A stretch of DNA of 64,000 bases from an uncultured bacterium (GTDB taxonomy: Bacteria; Bacillota; Clostridia; Lachnospirales; Lachnospiraceae). A model generated the notes under the pieces. The model made no database searches and had not been told where the DNA came from. It worked only from the letters and a program-made list of their open reading frames with translations. Position 1 is the stretch's first letter. The number at the start of each line of letters is the position of its first letter. Below, one piece after another: positions 8,301 through 15,219 of the stretch. Location: NCBI GenBank assembly GCA_948467735.1, contig CAOKFN010000013.1:29416-93415 (forward strand). Reading direction: 5' to 3'. The translations under genes were made by a program, and so were the position numbers.

Positions 8301-10479
8301 TTATGGTATATCTGTCGGAAGAGCCGGACGTCCTATACGCGCTGCCGCCCACGGAGGATTCCACATATACGCCGGTATCATCGTCCGTCTCCGCCTCATA
8401 AATTACCCTTACCGTGACATCATGGCTCGGCATGGTGAAGAGATACTGATTGGCGTCACTGTGACTCCCGCGCACCTCCGCTCCGTCAACCGTAATTTCC
8501 TTCAGCTTATATCCCGTCCGCGCCGCAGCCGTCACTGTGACTTCTTCCCCTTCCGCCGCGCTGCTTTTGTCAGAACGGGCGCTGCCCCCTGTACTGCTGA
8601 CGCATGTTACCTCATAGGCGCCTCCCGACTTCTCGTTAAATACCGCCTCCACCACAACAGCGGCATTTTCTGTCAAATATTCATTTTGATCCAATGTAAT
8701 CTCATTGTTGTCATCGCCTTCATAGGTTCCCTCATACCTGTTTCCGCCCACCATGAAATGGCTGAATTCATAACCGCTGTCCGCCGTAGCCCTGAAAGTC
8801 TCCCTGCTGCCGTCCACAGTGTCCAGAACCGAACCGCCCACCGTGGATTTCACCAGAAAAGTACCCATATATACAAACTCCGCGCTCACCACTACATTTT
8901 CCTTGGGCATGATAAACGAATACTTGTCTTCGGACTCCATTGTCACATCCACACTGTTTTCATTTGCGTCTTTCACGCTCAGGGAACCGTCCTTAAGCCC
9001 ATATCCGTCATTCGGCATCACCGTGATCGTAACCTTTTCGTTCTCGTCCGGCGACACGACGTCAGACTGCAGCGTCCCCCCCGCCGTGGAAAGCAGCGTA
9101 AGCTTTTCATAATCCGTTTCCTGAAACTCGGAATTTTCGAGCTTTCCCATGATATCCAAAGCATCCGTCAGGTTTCTGACCGTTTGATTCAGATCTGACA
9201 TGCCGTTCCCCGCCGCGGTAATGTGATCCAGCACTGGCGGCAGCATATCCATCACATGTTCCATACGACCTGTAAGCGTATTGAACGCGTCGATATTCTC
9301 GTCCGTAAAATCCGTAATCTGGCTGACAAGCTCATCCCCAGTGTCTATGGCGCCGTCCGCATAAGCCTGCATGGCATCCGTATCGCTTTTCACCACATCC
9401 TTTGTCTCCTGCATGTCATTCAGCGTTTTCTCTATCAAATCATGCAGCTTATCAATGGCGTTCCTAAGCGATTCCGCTTCGTCTACCTCAATAAACGGCT
9501 CCATCTGCCCTACTATGCCGCCCACATCCTTGCGCCCGTACACGACCCCTTGATTCACGCAGAGAGATATAATGCCGGATTGACGGCCGGCGATGCCGCC
9601 GATATTGTAGCCTGTATGCTCATAGCCAACCGTCCCCTCATTGGTACACCTTGATATGATACCGTCTGAAAATCCCGCGATACCGCCTGTGTCCACACCG
9701 CTGAACAGCTCCACGTCATCATCGCTGACCAAGCTGTCAAGGATGCCCATGCCGCCCATCTCATCATCTTCCCACACCCATGCGTTATTATCATTGATAC
9801 CCGCATGGTTTGTGCAGTTATTGACCGCGCCGTGGTTGATACCCGCAATGCCGCCTGTGGAATAATAACCTGTGATCCTGCCCTTGACGGTACAGCCCGA
9901 AATCGTTGCCGTACCCTCGTTGATACCTGCAATGCCCCCCACCGTATCGCGCCCGCTCACGGTTCCTTGGAATGTGCAGCCCTTCACCTGACCATAGTTG
10001 ACGCCGCATATGCTCCCCACACACTCCCTCTCATTCTCGGAATCCACATTTCCCTGCAGCTTCAGGTTCCGCACTGCTCCCGTATTCCCTATATAGCGGA
10101 AAAACCCGGTCACATAGCCGTCGCCCACATAATGGAACCCCGAGATGGTATGTCCGCCCCCGTCAAAGGTTCCGCTGAATACGGGAATCGGTTTGAAATC
10201 GGTTCCCGCCAGATTCAAGTCGCTTTTTAAGGAGATATATTTCCCCTCCGACCATGAATCCACATAACACTTTTCCGAAAGCGCCATCAAATCCTCCACA
10301 GAATTAATATCTATGTATTCCGGCTGGATTTCCTCCGCGCCATCCCCAACGGTTTCCGGCACACCATTCTCCGGTTCCGCATGAATCGGCTGCATCGGCA
10401 GTAAACTAAGGCACAGCGAAAGCGCAAGCACCGATGATATTATCTTCCCAATAAATCCTTTTCTAGCCCTTCTGCTCAT
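5302..10479 (-). CDS. giant secreted GLUG / InlB-B-repeat surface protein
   Basis: A 1725-residue extracytoplasmic protein. Residues 1-34 form a signal peptide ending PIHA before Glu35. Residues about 130-325 carry repeated GLUG-type units (VGGIAG-x-N-x-G, TGGIAGI, IGGIAGR, VGGIVGQ). A first coiled-coil stretch follows at about 335-455. Next come several divergent InlB B-repeat-like modules (GYKLKEITVDG ... YLFTMPSHDVTV), a Gly/Glu/Ala low-complexity insert, a second coiled coil, more GLUG units, and a C-terminal membrane anchor followed by KKVRAGRREKRARG. Its start overlaps the end of the upstream MMPL gene by 17 bases, so the two are translationally coupled. I infer it is the extracellular partner or cargo-handling subunit of that transporter. 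No catalytic motif was recognised. Confidence 0.75.
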   Translation of the reverse strand: MSRRARKGFIGKIISSVLALSLCLSLLPMQPIHAEPENGVPETVGDGAEEIQPEYIDINSVEDLMALSEKCYVDSWSEGKYISLKSDLNLAGTDFKPIPVFSGTFDGGGHTISGFHYVGDGYVTGFFRYIGNTGAVRNLKLQGNVDSENERECVGSICGVNYGQVKGCTFQGTVSGRDTVGGIAGINEGTATISGCTVKGRITGYYSTGGIAGINHGAVNNCTNHAGINDNNAWVWEDDEMGGMGILDSLVSDDDVELFSGVDTGGIAGFSDGIISRCTNEGTVGYEHTGYNIGGIAGRQSGIISLCVNQGVVYGRKDVGGIVGQMEPFIEVDEAESLRNAIDKLHDLIEKTLNDMQETKDVVKSDTDAMQAYADGAIDTGDELVSQITDFTDENIDAFNTLTGRMEHVMDMLPPVLDHITAAGNGMSDLNQTVRNLTDALDIMGKLENSEFQETDYEKLTLLSTAGGTLQSDVVSPDENEKVTITVMPNDGYGLKDGSLSVKDANENSVDVTMESEDKYSFIMPKENVVVSAEFVYMGTFLVKSTVGGSVLDTVDGSRETFRATADSGYEFSHFMVGGNRYEGTYEGDDNNEITLDQNEYLTENAAVVVEAVFNEKSGGAYEVTCVSSTGGSARSDKSSAAEGEEVTVTAAARTGYKLKEITVDGAEVRGSHSDANQYLFTMPSHDVTVRVIYEAETDDDTGVYVESSVGGSAYRTSGSSDRYTINIIPDSGYMPDSDSALVITVVTVGGVGGGTLTGESAGAEALEGESTGEGTLAGSAEDEALAGGRAGVLEGESAGEGTLAGESAAGREDNTFSESDSGLDALEGKMPGEEAGSDTSVDGAAEGFETTRTVALSELAEENNVYKYVLDTREFAPGSIRVYVNFVEEKSDGDSDTGYLVASASSTGGQVTTSLKNAGEGEKVYVTPVSGSGYFLKKLTVSGSGEDIPVTKESDGRQYSFMMPAEKVRVTAQFEPIHIILASNLSGNASCSGNAEGMAVLNVKPDTAYTLEEAPAVTDMEGNTVPLSQKQSGSYVYEFDITNASAPYTVWIHFVKQDKEQAVDTSKDSIKDAIDELEQVSKDVEETAGRIQDITTDAEGNIKGWDQLTQEERDELAREVIELTGLLGNVTTSASSILSNLAAIYNILSPYVSDSCQDALDQINKAADNVQAVIDSLQSATDGVRGIINYINAQPEIRFRKLGDDFGATREAFHDQLKGLSDSIRVLSDNASRNTDVINEDLRAVNDQLNVVFNLLADRAVDVQDLSIEELYEDVDDEHLDSITTGRAETCTNKGVVKGDINVGGIAGSMSIDDEDPEDSAAGKAEYEIGRRFITKCLVTNSVNEGYVTAKKDGAGGICGYMDHGIIVESKGCGSVESTEGGYVGGICGESLTIIKRCYALCSVSGGSNVGGIAGYADTLQDCYAMASVEAEKGRSGAIAGQIAAYEEVDRDAAEYEPKVSGNYYVGNNVYGIDNISYVGVAEPISYQELLAVEQLPLQFWHLNVVYRVEDTVLGTQEIPYGARLDVLNYPQIPEKEGFYGVWPDVSQRVMEGTYVVQGEYKENVTVVKSVGGEEVNTVEAVRIKPYALVTDVFTEDAVLHAAPCSFAPPKEAGEGKNIVYEISLENSRLGENDSFAVRILNPYEKAVVYGYQNGRWTELESRVRGQYLQVEMTGTQEYFCVAEQSSKLPVIAGTAAGAAAALAVLLILIKKVRAGRREKRARG
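7960..8250 (-). repeat. in-frame low-complexity tandem repeats in the GLUG protein
   Basis: This DNA encodes imperfect repeats built from GE-S-AGEGTLAG and ALEGES-like blocks. They lie between two InlB-like modules of the giant protein. The DNA shows recurring CCTGCCAAAGTCCC and CTTCCAGAGC segments spaced by roughly 30-40 bases. The composition differs from the flanking beta-repeat modules and suggests slippage expansion. Confidence 0.65.
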
Positions 10480-13006
10480 TTCGGCCGTCCTCCTTTCCCA
10501 TGGTTCCCATGGCAGTTTTCACCAATGAATCCTCATCCTGCGCCCGTTCTATCTCCGGCGGCGTCCCTCCGCCCTCCTCCTGCTTCTCAATTCTGCCCAT
10601 CCTGACAAACAGATTGGCATCGCCGCGCACAAAGCCGTGGAACTCGCCCGTTACCACGCCGTTGATCTGTCCCTGAACAAGACCGTCCACACGCATCAGG
10701 CCGCTGGTACGTTCCAGCTTCAGAGGCATGGATACCGCGAAAGAGGTTTTGTCAATAATCTTCTCTCCCACAAGCAGAATCTGCGGAAGCACAAACATTA
10801 CCGTAACGATGGACATCACCGTCCCCCGGGACAGACACTGGCCAATCCCGCTCACCGCGCCGTTGGAAGACATCTGCCCAATAAAGAAACCTGCAAGCAC
10901 CATCATAGTGCCGGAGGTAATGATCGTCGGGAACGCAAAATTCAATGTCTCAATAATAGCATCCTTCTTGGACATCTTATTCTTCAATTCCATAAACCGT
11001 CCGGAAATCACAATCGCATAATCGATATTGGCGCCCATCTGGATAGAGGATACCACCAAATAGCTTAAGAAAAACACATTCTTCTGCTCTATGGCCGGGA
11101 ACGAGAAATTAATCCATATCACCCCCTGTATGACAAGGATCAGAAGCACCGGCATGCCCGCCGACATAAACGTAAACAAAAGAACCACAAGCACCGCGGC
11201 AATGGATACCACGTTTACCACCTTATTGTCGCGGGAAAAACACTTAGACAGATCATAATCGCAGGTAGGCTGCCCCGGAAGCAGAATTTCCCCCTCATAA
11301 TATCTGCCCGCAATCTCATGCAGCTTTTCCAGAAAGGCAAACGTCTCCCCCCCTTCCTCCGGCACCGTCAGATAAATCAGCATGCGGCTGTAATCTTTGC
11401 CCTGAAGCTGGTCCAGCGCAATCTGCATCTTGGTGTGGGCCTCCTCAATCTCCTCCATCAAATCATCCTCAAGCGTGACATACCCTTCGTTCACCTCGTC
11501 ATAGAGGAACATGAAAATATCTATCAACGGCACACTGTAATTGGAAAAACCGTTTACAATCTTCGCATAATTCTCGTCGCTGACCGCGTATGCCATATAC
11601 AGGACTTCCGCTATCTCATAGTCAATCTCCAGCAGCTCCGAAAAATTCCTTGCCGTCAGCTTATCGGTCAGCATATAACCGTCCATCGCCTCCGTATTTG
11701 CAAGGCCCTGTGAATAATCCACCTCAGGACATGCATCAATCTCCTTTAAAAGCTTTTTCTCCTTCTCATAATTGCCTGCCGGAACCACAAGAGCCACAAA
11801 ATTATTCGTGCCGAAGCTCTCGGAAATCAGTTCATTTGCAATGTCCGTTTCGCTCTCTACCGGCGTATCGAGCATGGTAAGGCCATAAACGTAGGGGCAT
11901 TTTGACGAAACTATGTAAGCTGCTATGATCAACACAAAAAATATCGGCGGCAGAATAAACCGCGTCCCATAATCTAATTTACCGACAAACGAAATTTTGG
12001 GTATAAAACTTTTATGCTTTGTGTTGTCCATGGCCTTTCCAAAGAGCATAATAAGCCCCGGCATCAATAAAAACACAGAGAACAGCGCAAGGAAAATCGC
12101 CCATATCAGGCATACCGCCATATCGACTCCAATGCCGAACTTCATAAACGCCATTGCAATCAGACCGCCTATGGTGGTCAGCGAACTGGAAAAAATCTCC
12201 GGTATCGCCTTGCTCAAGGCCACAATATCCGCCTCCCTGATGCCAAGCGTCTGGTGTTCTTCCTTGTACCGGTTGCAGAAAATGATGGCATAATCCACGG
12301 ACAGCGCAAGCTGCAGCACGATTGTCACCGAATTGGATATAAAAGAAATCGTACCCATCAAAAAAGACGTACCCTTTGCAATCAGCGCCGACGCACAGAA
12401 GGTCAAAAGCAGCACCGGAACCTCCGCCCATGTCTGGGAAGTAAATAAAAGCACCGACACCACCACAATGGCAACCAATATGCTGATGGTCTGCATTTCC
12501 TTCTCCAGCTGCTCCGCCGACGCGTCTCCCATGGAAGTAGATACATAGATATCATATCCGTCCAGCATGGATTTCACTTCCTCCAGCGCCTCCAGCGCAC
12601 GCTTATCCGTCTCCTCATACCCAAAAGTGATATTATAGAGCGCGGAAAAATTATTATAATAATCGGGGGAATTCTCAAAATCCAGCATGATGATACTGTC
12701 CAAGGCGTCCAGCTTCTCATACAGACCATATGCCTCATCATAAGAGATATTCGTCACCATCACCCGGGCGGTGCCATAGGTAATGAACTGCTCTTCCATC
12801 AGATCAAGCCCCTTGCTCGTCTCCGCAGTATCCGGCAGATAGGCCGCAAGATTATTTTCCACCTTCGTCCAACTCATCGTTATCACGGAAATAATTATCG
12901 CAATCCCAAAAAGCAGAAAGAATAAATTGCGCCTGTCTACGATAAAGGTGGCAATTTTAATCATAAATCCGCCTTCCCCGCCGTTCTTTTTTGATGTGTC
13001 AGCCAT
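10463..13006 (-). CDS. MMPL/RND-family membrane transporter
   Basis: An 847-residue protein with the duplicated MMPL layout. One N-terminal helix is followed by a large extracytoplasmic domain (YLPDTAETSKGLDLMEEQF), a block of five to six helices (SVDYAIIFCNRYKEE ... TTIGGLIAMAFMKFGIG), then a second copy (QMGANIDYAIVISGRFME ... SGTMMVLAGFFIGQMSS). The paired D-Y-A-I motifs are the conserved charged positions of proton-driven RND/MMPL exporters. A charged cytoplasmic tail follows. The start at 13006 has GAGGAGA upstream; the frame to 13075 adds 23 residues. It is coupled to the downstream GLUG protein and divergent from a TetR regulator, a common drug/lipid efflux layout. The substrate is unknown, but lipids or hydrophobic compounds are usual for the family. 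Confidence 0.85.
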   Translation of the reverse strand: MADTSKKNGGEGGFMIKIATFIVDRRNLFFLLFGIAIIISVITMSWTKVENNLAAYLPDTAETSKGLDLMEEQFITYGTARVMVTNISYDEAYGLYEKLDALDSIIMLDFENSPDYYNNFSALYNITFGYEETDKRALEALEEVKSMLDGYDIYVSTSMGDASAEQLEKEMQTISILVAIVVVSVLLFTSQTWAEVPVLLLTFCASALIAKGTSFLMGTISFISNSVTIVLQLALSVDYAIIFCNRYKEEHQTLGIREADIVALSKAIPEIFSSSLTTIGGLIAMAFMKFGIGVDMAVCLIWAIFLALFSVFLLMPGLIMLFGKAMDNTKHKSFIPKISFVGKLDYGTRFILPPIFFVLIIAAYIVSSKCPYVYGLTMLDTPVESETDIANELISESFGTNNFVALVVPAGNYEKEKKLLKEIDACPEVDYSQGLANTEAMDGYMLTDKLTARNFSELLEIDYEIAEVLYMAYAVSDENYAKIVNGFSNYSVPLIDIFMFLYDEVNEGYVTLEDDLMEEIEEAHTKMQIALDQLQGKDYSRMLIYLTVPEEGGETFAFLEKLHEIAGRYYEGEILLPGQPTCDYDLSKCFSRDNKVVNVVSIAAVLVVLLFTFMSAGMPVLLILVIQGVIWINFSFPAIEQKNVFFLSYLVVSSIQMGANIDYAIVISGRFMELKNKMSKKDAIIETLNFAFPTIITSGTMMVLAGFFIGQMSSNGAVSGIGQCLSRGTVMSIVTVMFVLPQILLVGEKIIDKTSFAVSMPLKLERTSGLMRVDGLVQGQINGVVTGEFHGFVRGDANLFVRMGRIEKQEEGGGTPPEIERAQDEDSLVKTAMGTMGKEDGRNEQKG

Positions 13007-13079
13007 AACATTGTCTCCTCTTTCATAAAATATATTTTTGTCTTTTACTAGGCATCTGTTGATTTTCTTTTTCAAAAAT

Positions 13080-13107
13080 ATTATAATGAAACTATCAAAA
13101 AATACAA
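13080..13107 (-). promoter_or_regulatory. promoter of the MMPL-GLUG operon
   Basis: The minus strand has TTGTAT (13102-13107), a 16-bp spacer, then TATAAT (13080-13085). The -35 overlaps the edge of the 12-bp dyad at 13106-13134, which fits repression by the divergent TetR protein. Confidence 0.65.
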
Positions 13108-13134
13108 TAGACAGATTTTTATAATCTGTCTATT
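13106..13134. promoter_or_regulatory. probable TetR operator, 12-bp perfect inverted repeat
   Basis: AATAGACAGATT (13106-13117) and AATCTGTCTATT (13123-13134) are perfect inverted arms around a 5-base centre. It lies between divergent MMPL and tetR genes, touching the MMPL -35. A related half-site, TTGTCTATTTAT, recurs at about 13159-13170 within the tetR promoter. This is the typical layout for an autoregulated TetR-controlled exporter. Confidence 0.75.
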
Positions 13135-13155
13135 TATTAACGCAGGTATTTTCAT

Positions 13156-13184
13156 TTGTTGTCTATTTATAAAATGTTTAGAAT
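13156..13184 (+). promoter_or_regulatory. promoter of the tetR gene
   Basis: TTGTTG (13156-13161), 17-bp spacer, TAGAAT (13179-13184). The spacer contains a half-site copy of the dyad motif, which suggests autoregulation. The start codon is about 90 bases downstream. Confidence 0.5.
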
Positions 13185-13273
13185 ACCGCCCGAAGCTTTG
13201 CCGCCCTTTGGGGCAGAATGAGCCAAAGACGCTCGTTTTAACACTGCCGTGCGACAGAAAGGAATAAACTATT

Positions 13274-13834
13274 ATGGAAAAAACAGACCGCAGAATCCGC
13301 AGAACAAAGACTCTTTTATTACAGGGGCTGATTCATTTGATGGAGACAAAAGACATAAACGATATATCCGTGAAAGAGCTTTCCGATTATGCGGATATCA
13401 ACCGCGGGACATTCTACCTGCATTACAGGGATATATATGACATGCTGTCGCAGATAGAAGATGATTTGTTTTTGGAATTTAATGAAATATTGGACCGTAC
13501 ACTGATAGATGAATCCGCAGTCCTTTCACCGCGGAATACACTTTTTGATATCTTCTCCTTTTTGGAGCGCCACCGGGATATCGCTAAGGTCATGATGGGC
13601 GTTCACGGAGACTTGGCGTTTGTCAACCGCCTGAAAGACTTGGTAAAACAACATATGTACTCCATACTGAAACAGAGACAATCCGCAAGCGATTATGCCT
13701 ACATTGAAGCGTTCATCGTTTCCGGCTGCATCGGCGTCATTGATACATGGCTGAACCAGCCGTCTCCCCGTACTCCCGAGGAAATGGCGGCTCTGTGCTG
13801 TCATATGCTGGATAAGGGACTGCTGCTGCTTTAA
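13274..13834 (+). CDS. TetR/AcrR-family transcriptional regulator
   Basis: A 186-residue regulator with the TetR N-terminal helix-turn-helix at about residues 8-55 (TKTLLLQGLIHLM ... DISVKELSDYADINRGTFYLHYRDIYDML). The C-terminal ligand domain (EAFIVSGCIGVIDTWL near the end) is of the TetR_C type common in Bacillota. GAAAGGAA precedes the ATG at 13274. It is divergent from the MMPL-GLUG operon, with a perfect 12-bp dyad between the promoters. It very probably represses that operon and itself, relieved by a transporter substrate. The ligand is not evident from sequence. Confidence 0.9.
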   Translation: MEKTDRRIRRTKTLLLQGLIHLMETKDINDISVKELSDYADINRGTFYLHYRDIYDMLSQIEDDLFLEFNEILDRTLIDESAVLSPRNTLFDIFSFLERHRDIAKVMMGVHGDLAFVNRLKDLVKQHMYSILKQRQSASDYAYIEAFIVSGCIGVIDTWLNQPSPRTPEEMAALCCHMLDKGLLLL

Positions 13835-13840
13835 ATGAAA

Positions 13841-13890
13841 CTCACGAGCGGTCAAATCTGCCGCAATTCATGACGCTTCCCGCTCGCGAG
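13841..13890. repeat. imperfect dyad between convergent tetR and channel genes
   Basis: CTCACGAGCGG (13841-13851) pairs with CCGCTCGCGAG (13880-13890) with one mismatch across a 28-base loop. There is no T-tract on either side. It could be a weak bidirectional transcription stop, since it lies between convergent genes. Confidence 0.35.
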
Positions 13891-13916
13891 TCGAAGAACT
13901 TCAGAAATTCATCAAG

Positions 13917-15116
13917 TTATTTTTCCGTTTTGTCAATATTGTCTTCCAGCTTCTTCAGGGTATGGGAAGCAAACTCTCTGCCGCCCACGCCGAAAGCGAT
14001 GGCAAAAGCAATGGCCACAGCCGCCATAATCAGCTTGAAAGCGGTATTCACGATTGTCTCCGCAATGCCCAGCTGACTTAACACCATGAACGCGCCCACC
14101 ACCAGAATCGCGCATTTTGCCACAACCGCATATGCCGCAAATCCGTTCTTGCGCAGAGTCTTCTCCGCCATGGAACCTGCAAAAAAGCAGATGACAAAAA
14201 TCAGCATGGCGCTCAGCACCGCGGGCATATAACCGATCACTGCGGCGCCGATTTCCGTCAGCACATCCAATTGGAGAACATTAACGCCCTCCACCGCAAA
14301 AAAGATAATCACCACTGCATAAACCACAGTACCCACAGACTTTGACAGACTGAAATGATATTTTTCATTGTCAATCAGCTTGGCAAGCTTCGCATCCAGT
14401 CCTGCGGAAGCAATCAGGCGGGTCACGATCTGTCCCACAAATTTGCCGATCATGCAGCCGATCACAATGATGACAAGTCCCACAAAGATATTGGGAATAA
14501 AAGCAAAAATCAAGTTCAGCATATGTACCGCAGGCGTGGAAATCACGCTGACATTCAGCACATCCAGAGCCATCACAATCATGGGAATCAGAATCAGCAC
14601 ATAGACAATATAAGCCAAGGTATTGGACAGCTTGTCGGGGTTGGAAACCTCAATGCCCGCTTTCTCCTGCAGCTTATTGATGCTCAGCTTGTCAAATACA
14701 TGCACCAAAAGCTGGCGAACCAATTTTGCGATAAAAAATCCGATGACCAGAACGATGGCCGCCGCAGCAACATTGGGCACATATCCCCACACAATGTTGA
14801 GCAGGTTCGTGATGGGCGCGGATACCTCCCGCATTCCCAGCGCCGAAAAGATGCCGGGCACAAAGAGCAGAAACACCAGCAGATAAACCAGCTTTCCAAC
14901 GAACTCGGCGGTGCTTCCCGCCTTGCCGCCTTCCCCCTCCGCCGCATCCAGCTTTCCAAGGAATTCCTTGATTTTCCCTTTTCCAAGAAGCTTTAATATC
15001 AGCGACTTCACAATACCCGCAGCGATAAACGCAATCACCAGAATCAGCACGGCGCTTATCACAGACCAGATACCCGAGCCTATGGATGATATAAAAGAAC
15101 TAATAAATTGTGGCAT
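13917..15116 (-). CDS. CmpX-like mechanosensitive channel family membrane protein
   Basis: A 399-residue protein with repeated 'conserved TM helix' units (SVISAVLILVIAFIAAGIV; VAAAAIVLVIGFFIAKLV-R-LL; IFVGLVIIVIGCMIGKFVGQIV; MLIFVICFFAGSMAEKTL; LIMAAVAIAFAIAFGVGG). Each helix is followed by a short cytoplasmic amphipathic stretch. This matches the TM-helix family related to mechanosensitive channels such as CmpX. The soluble beta domain of a canonical MscS is not seen, so channel activity is inferred, not shown. GGAGG precedes the ATG at 15116; the frame to 15179 adds 21 residues that overlap the promoter. The protein ends EFASHTLKKLEDNIDKTEK, typical of the family. Confidence 0.75.
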   Translation of the reverse strand: MPQFISSFISSIGSGIWSVISAVLILVIAFIAAGIVKSLILKLLGKGKIKEFLGKLDAAEGEGGKAGSTAEFVGKLVYLLVFLLFVPGIFSALGMREVSAPITNLLNIVWGYVPNVAAAAIVLVIGFFIAKLVRQLLVHVFDKLSINKLQEKAGIEVSNPDKLSNTLAYIVYVLILIPMIVMALDVLNVSVISTPAVHMLNLIFAFIPNIFVGLVIIVIGCMIGKFVGQIVTRLIASAGLDAKLAKLIDNEKYHFSLSKSVGTVVYAVVIIFFAVEGVNVLQLDVLTEIGAAVIGYMPAVLSAMLIFVICFFAGSMAEKTLRKNGFAAYAVVAKCAILVVGAFMVLSQLGIAETIVNTAFKLIMAAVAIAFAIAFGVGGREFASHTLKKLEDNIDKTEK

Positions 15117-15150
15117 ACTTCTATCCTCCGTATAAAATAGTATTAGATTT

Positions 15151-15179
15151 AATATACCATAAACAAATGAATTTCGCAA
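15151..15179 (-). promoter_or_regulatory. promoter of the CmpX-like gene
   Basis: Minus strand TTGCGA (15174-15179), 17-bp spacer, TATATT (15151-15156), about 35 bases before the start codon, in AT-rich DNA. Confidence 0.6.
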
Positions 15180-15219
15180 TATAATTCTTAAATAAAAATA
15201 AACTAAAAATAAATTAACG

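Noticed and set aside
8422..9198. 258-codon plus-strand frame opposite the GLUG gene
   Set aside because: An antisense shadow of the repetitive giant gene, with no start signals or homology that I recognise.
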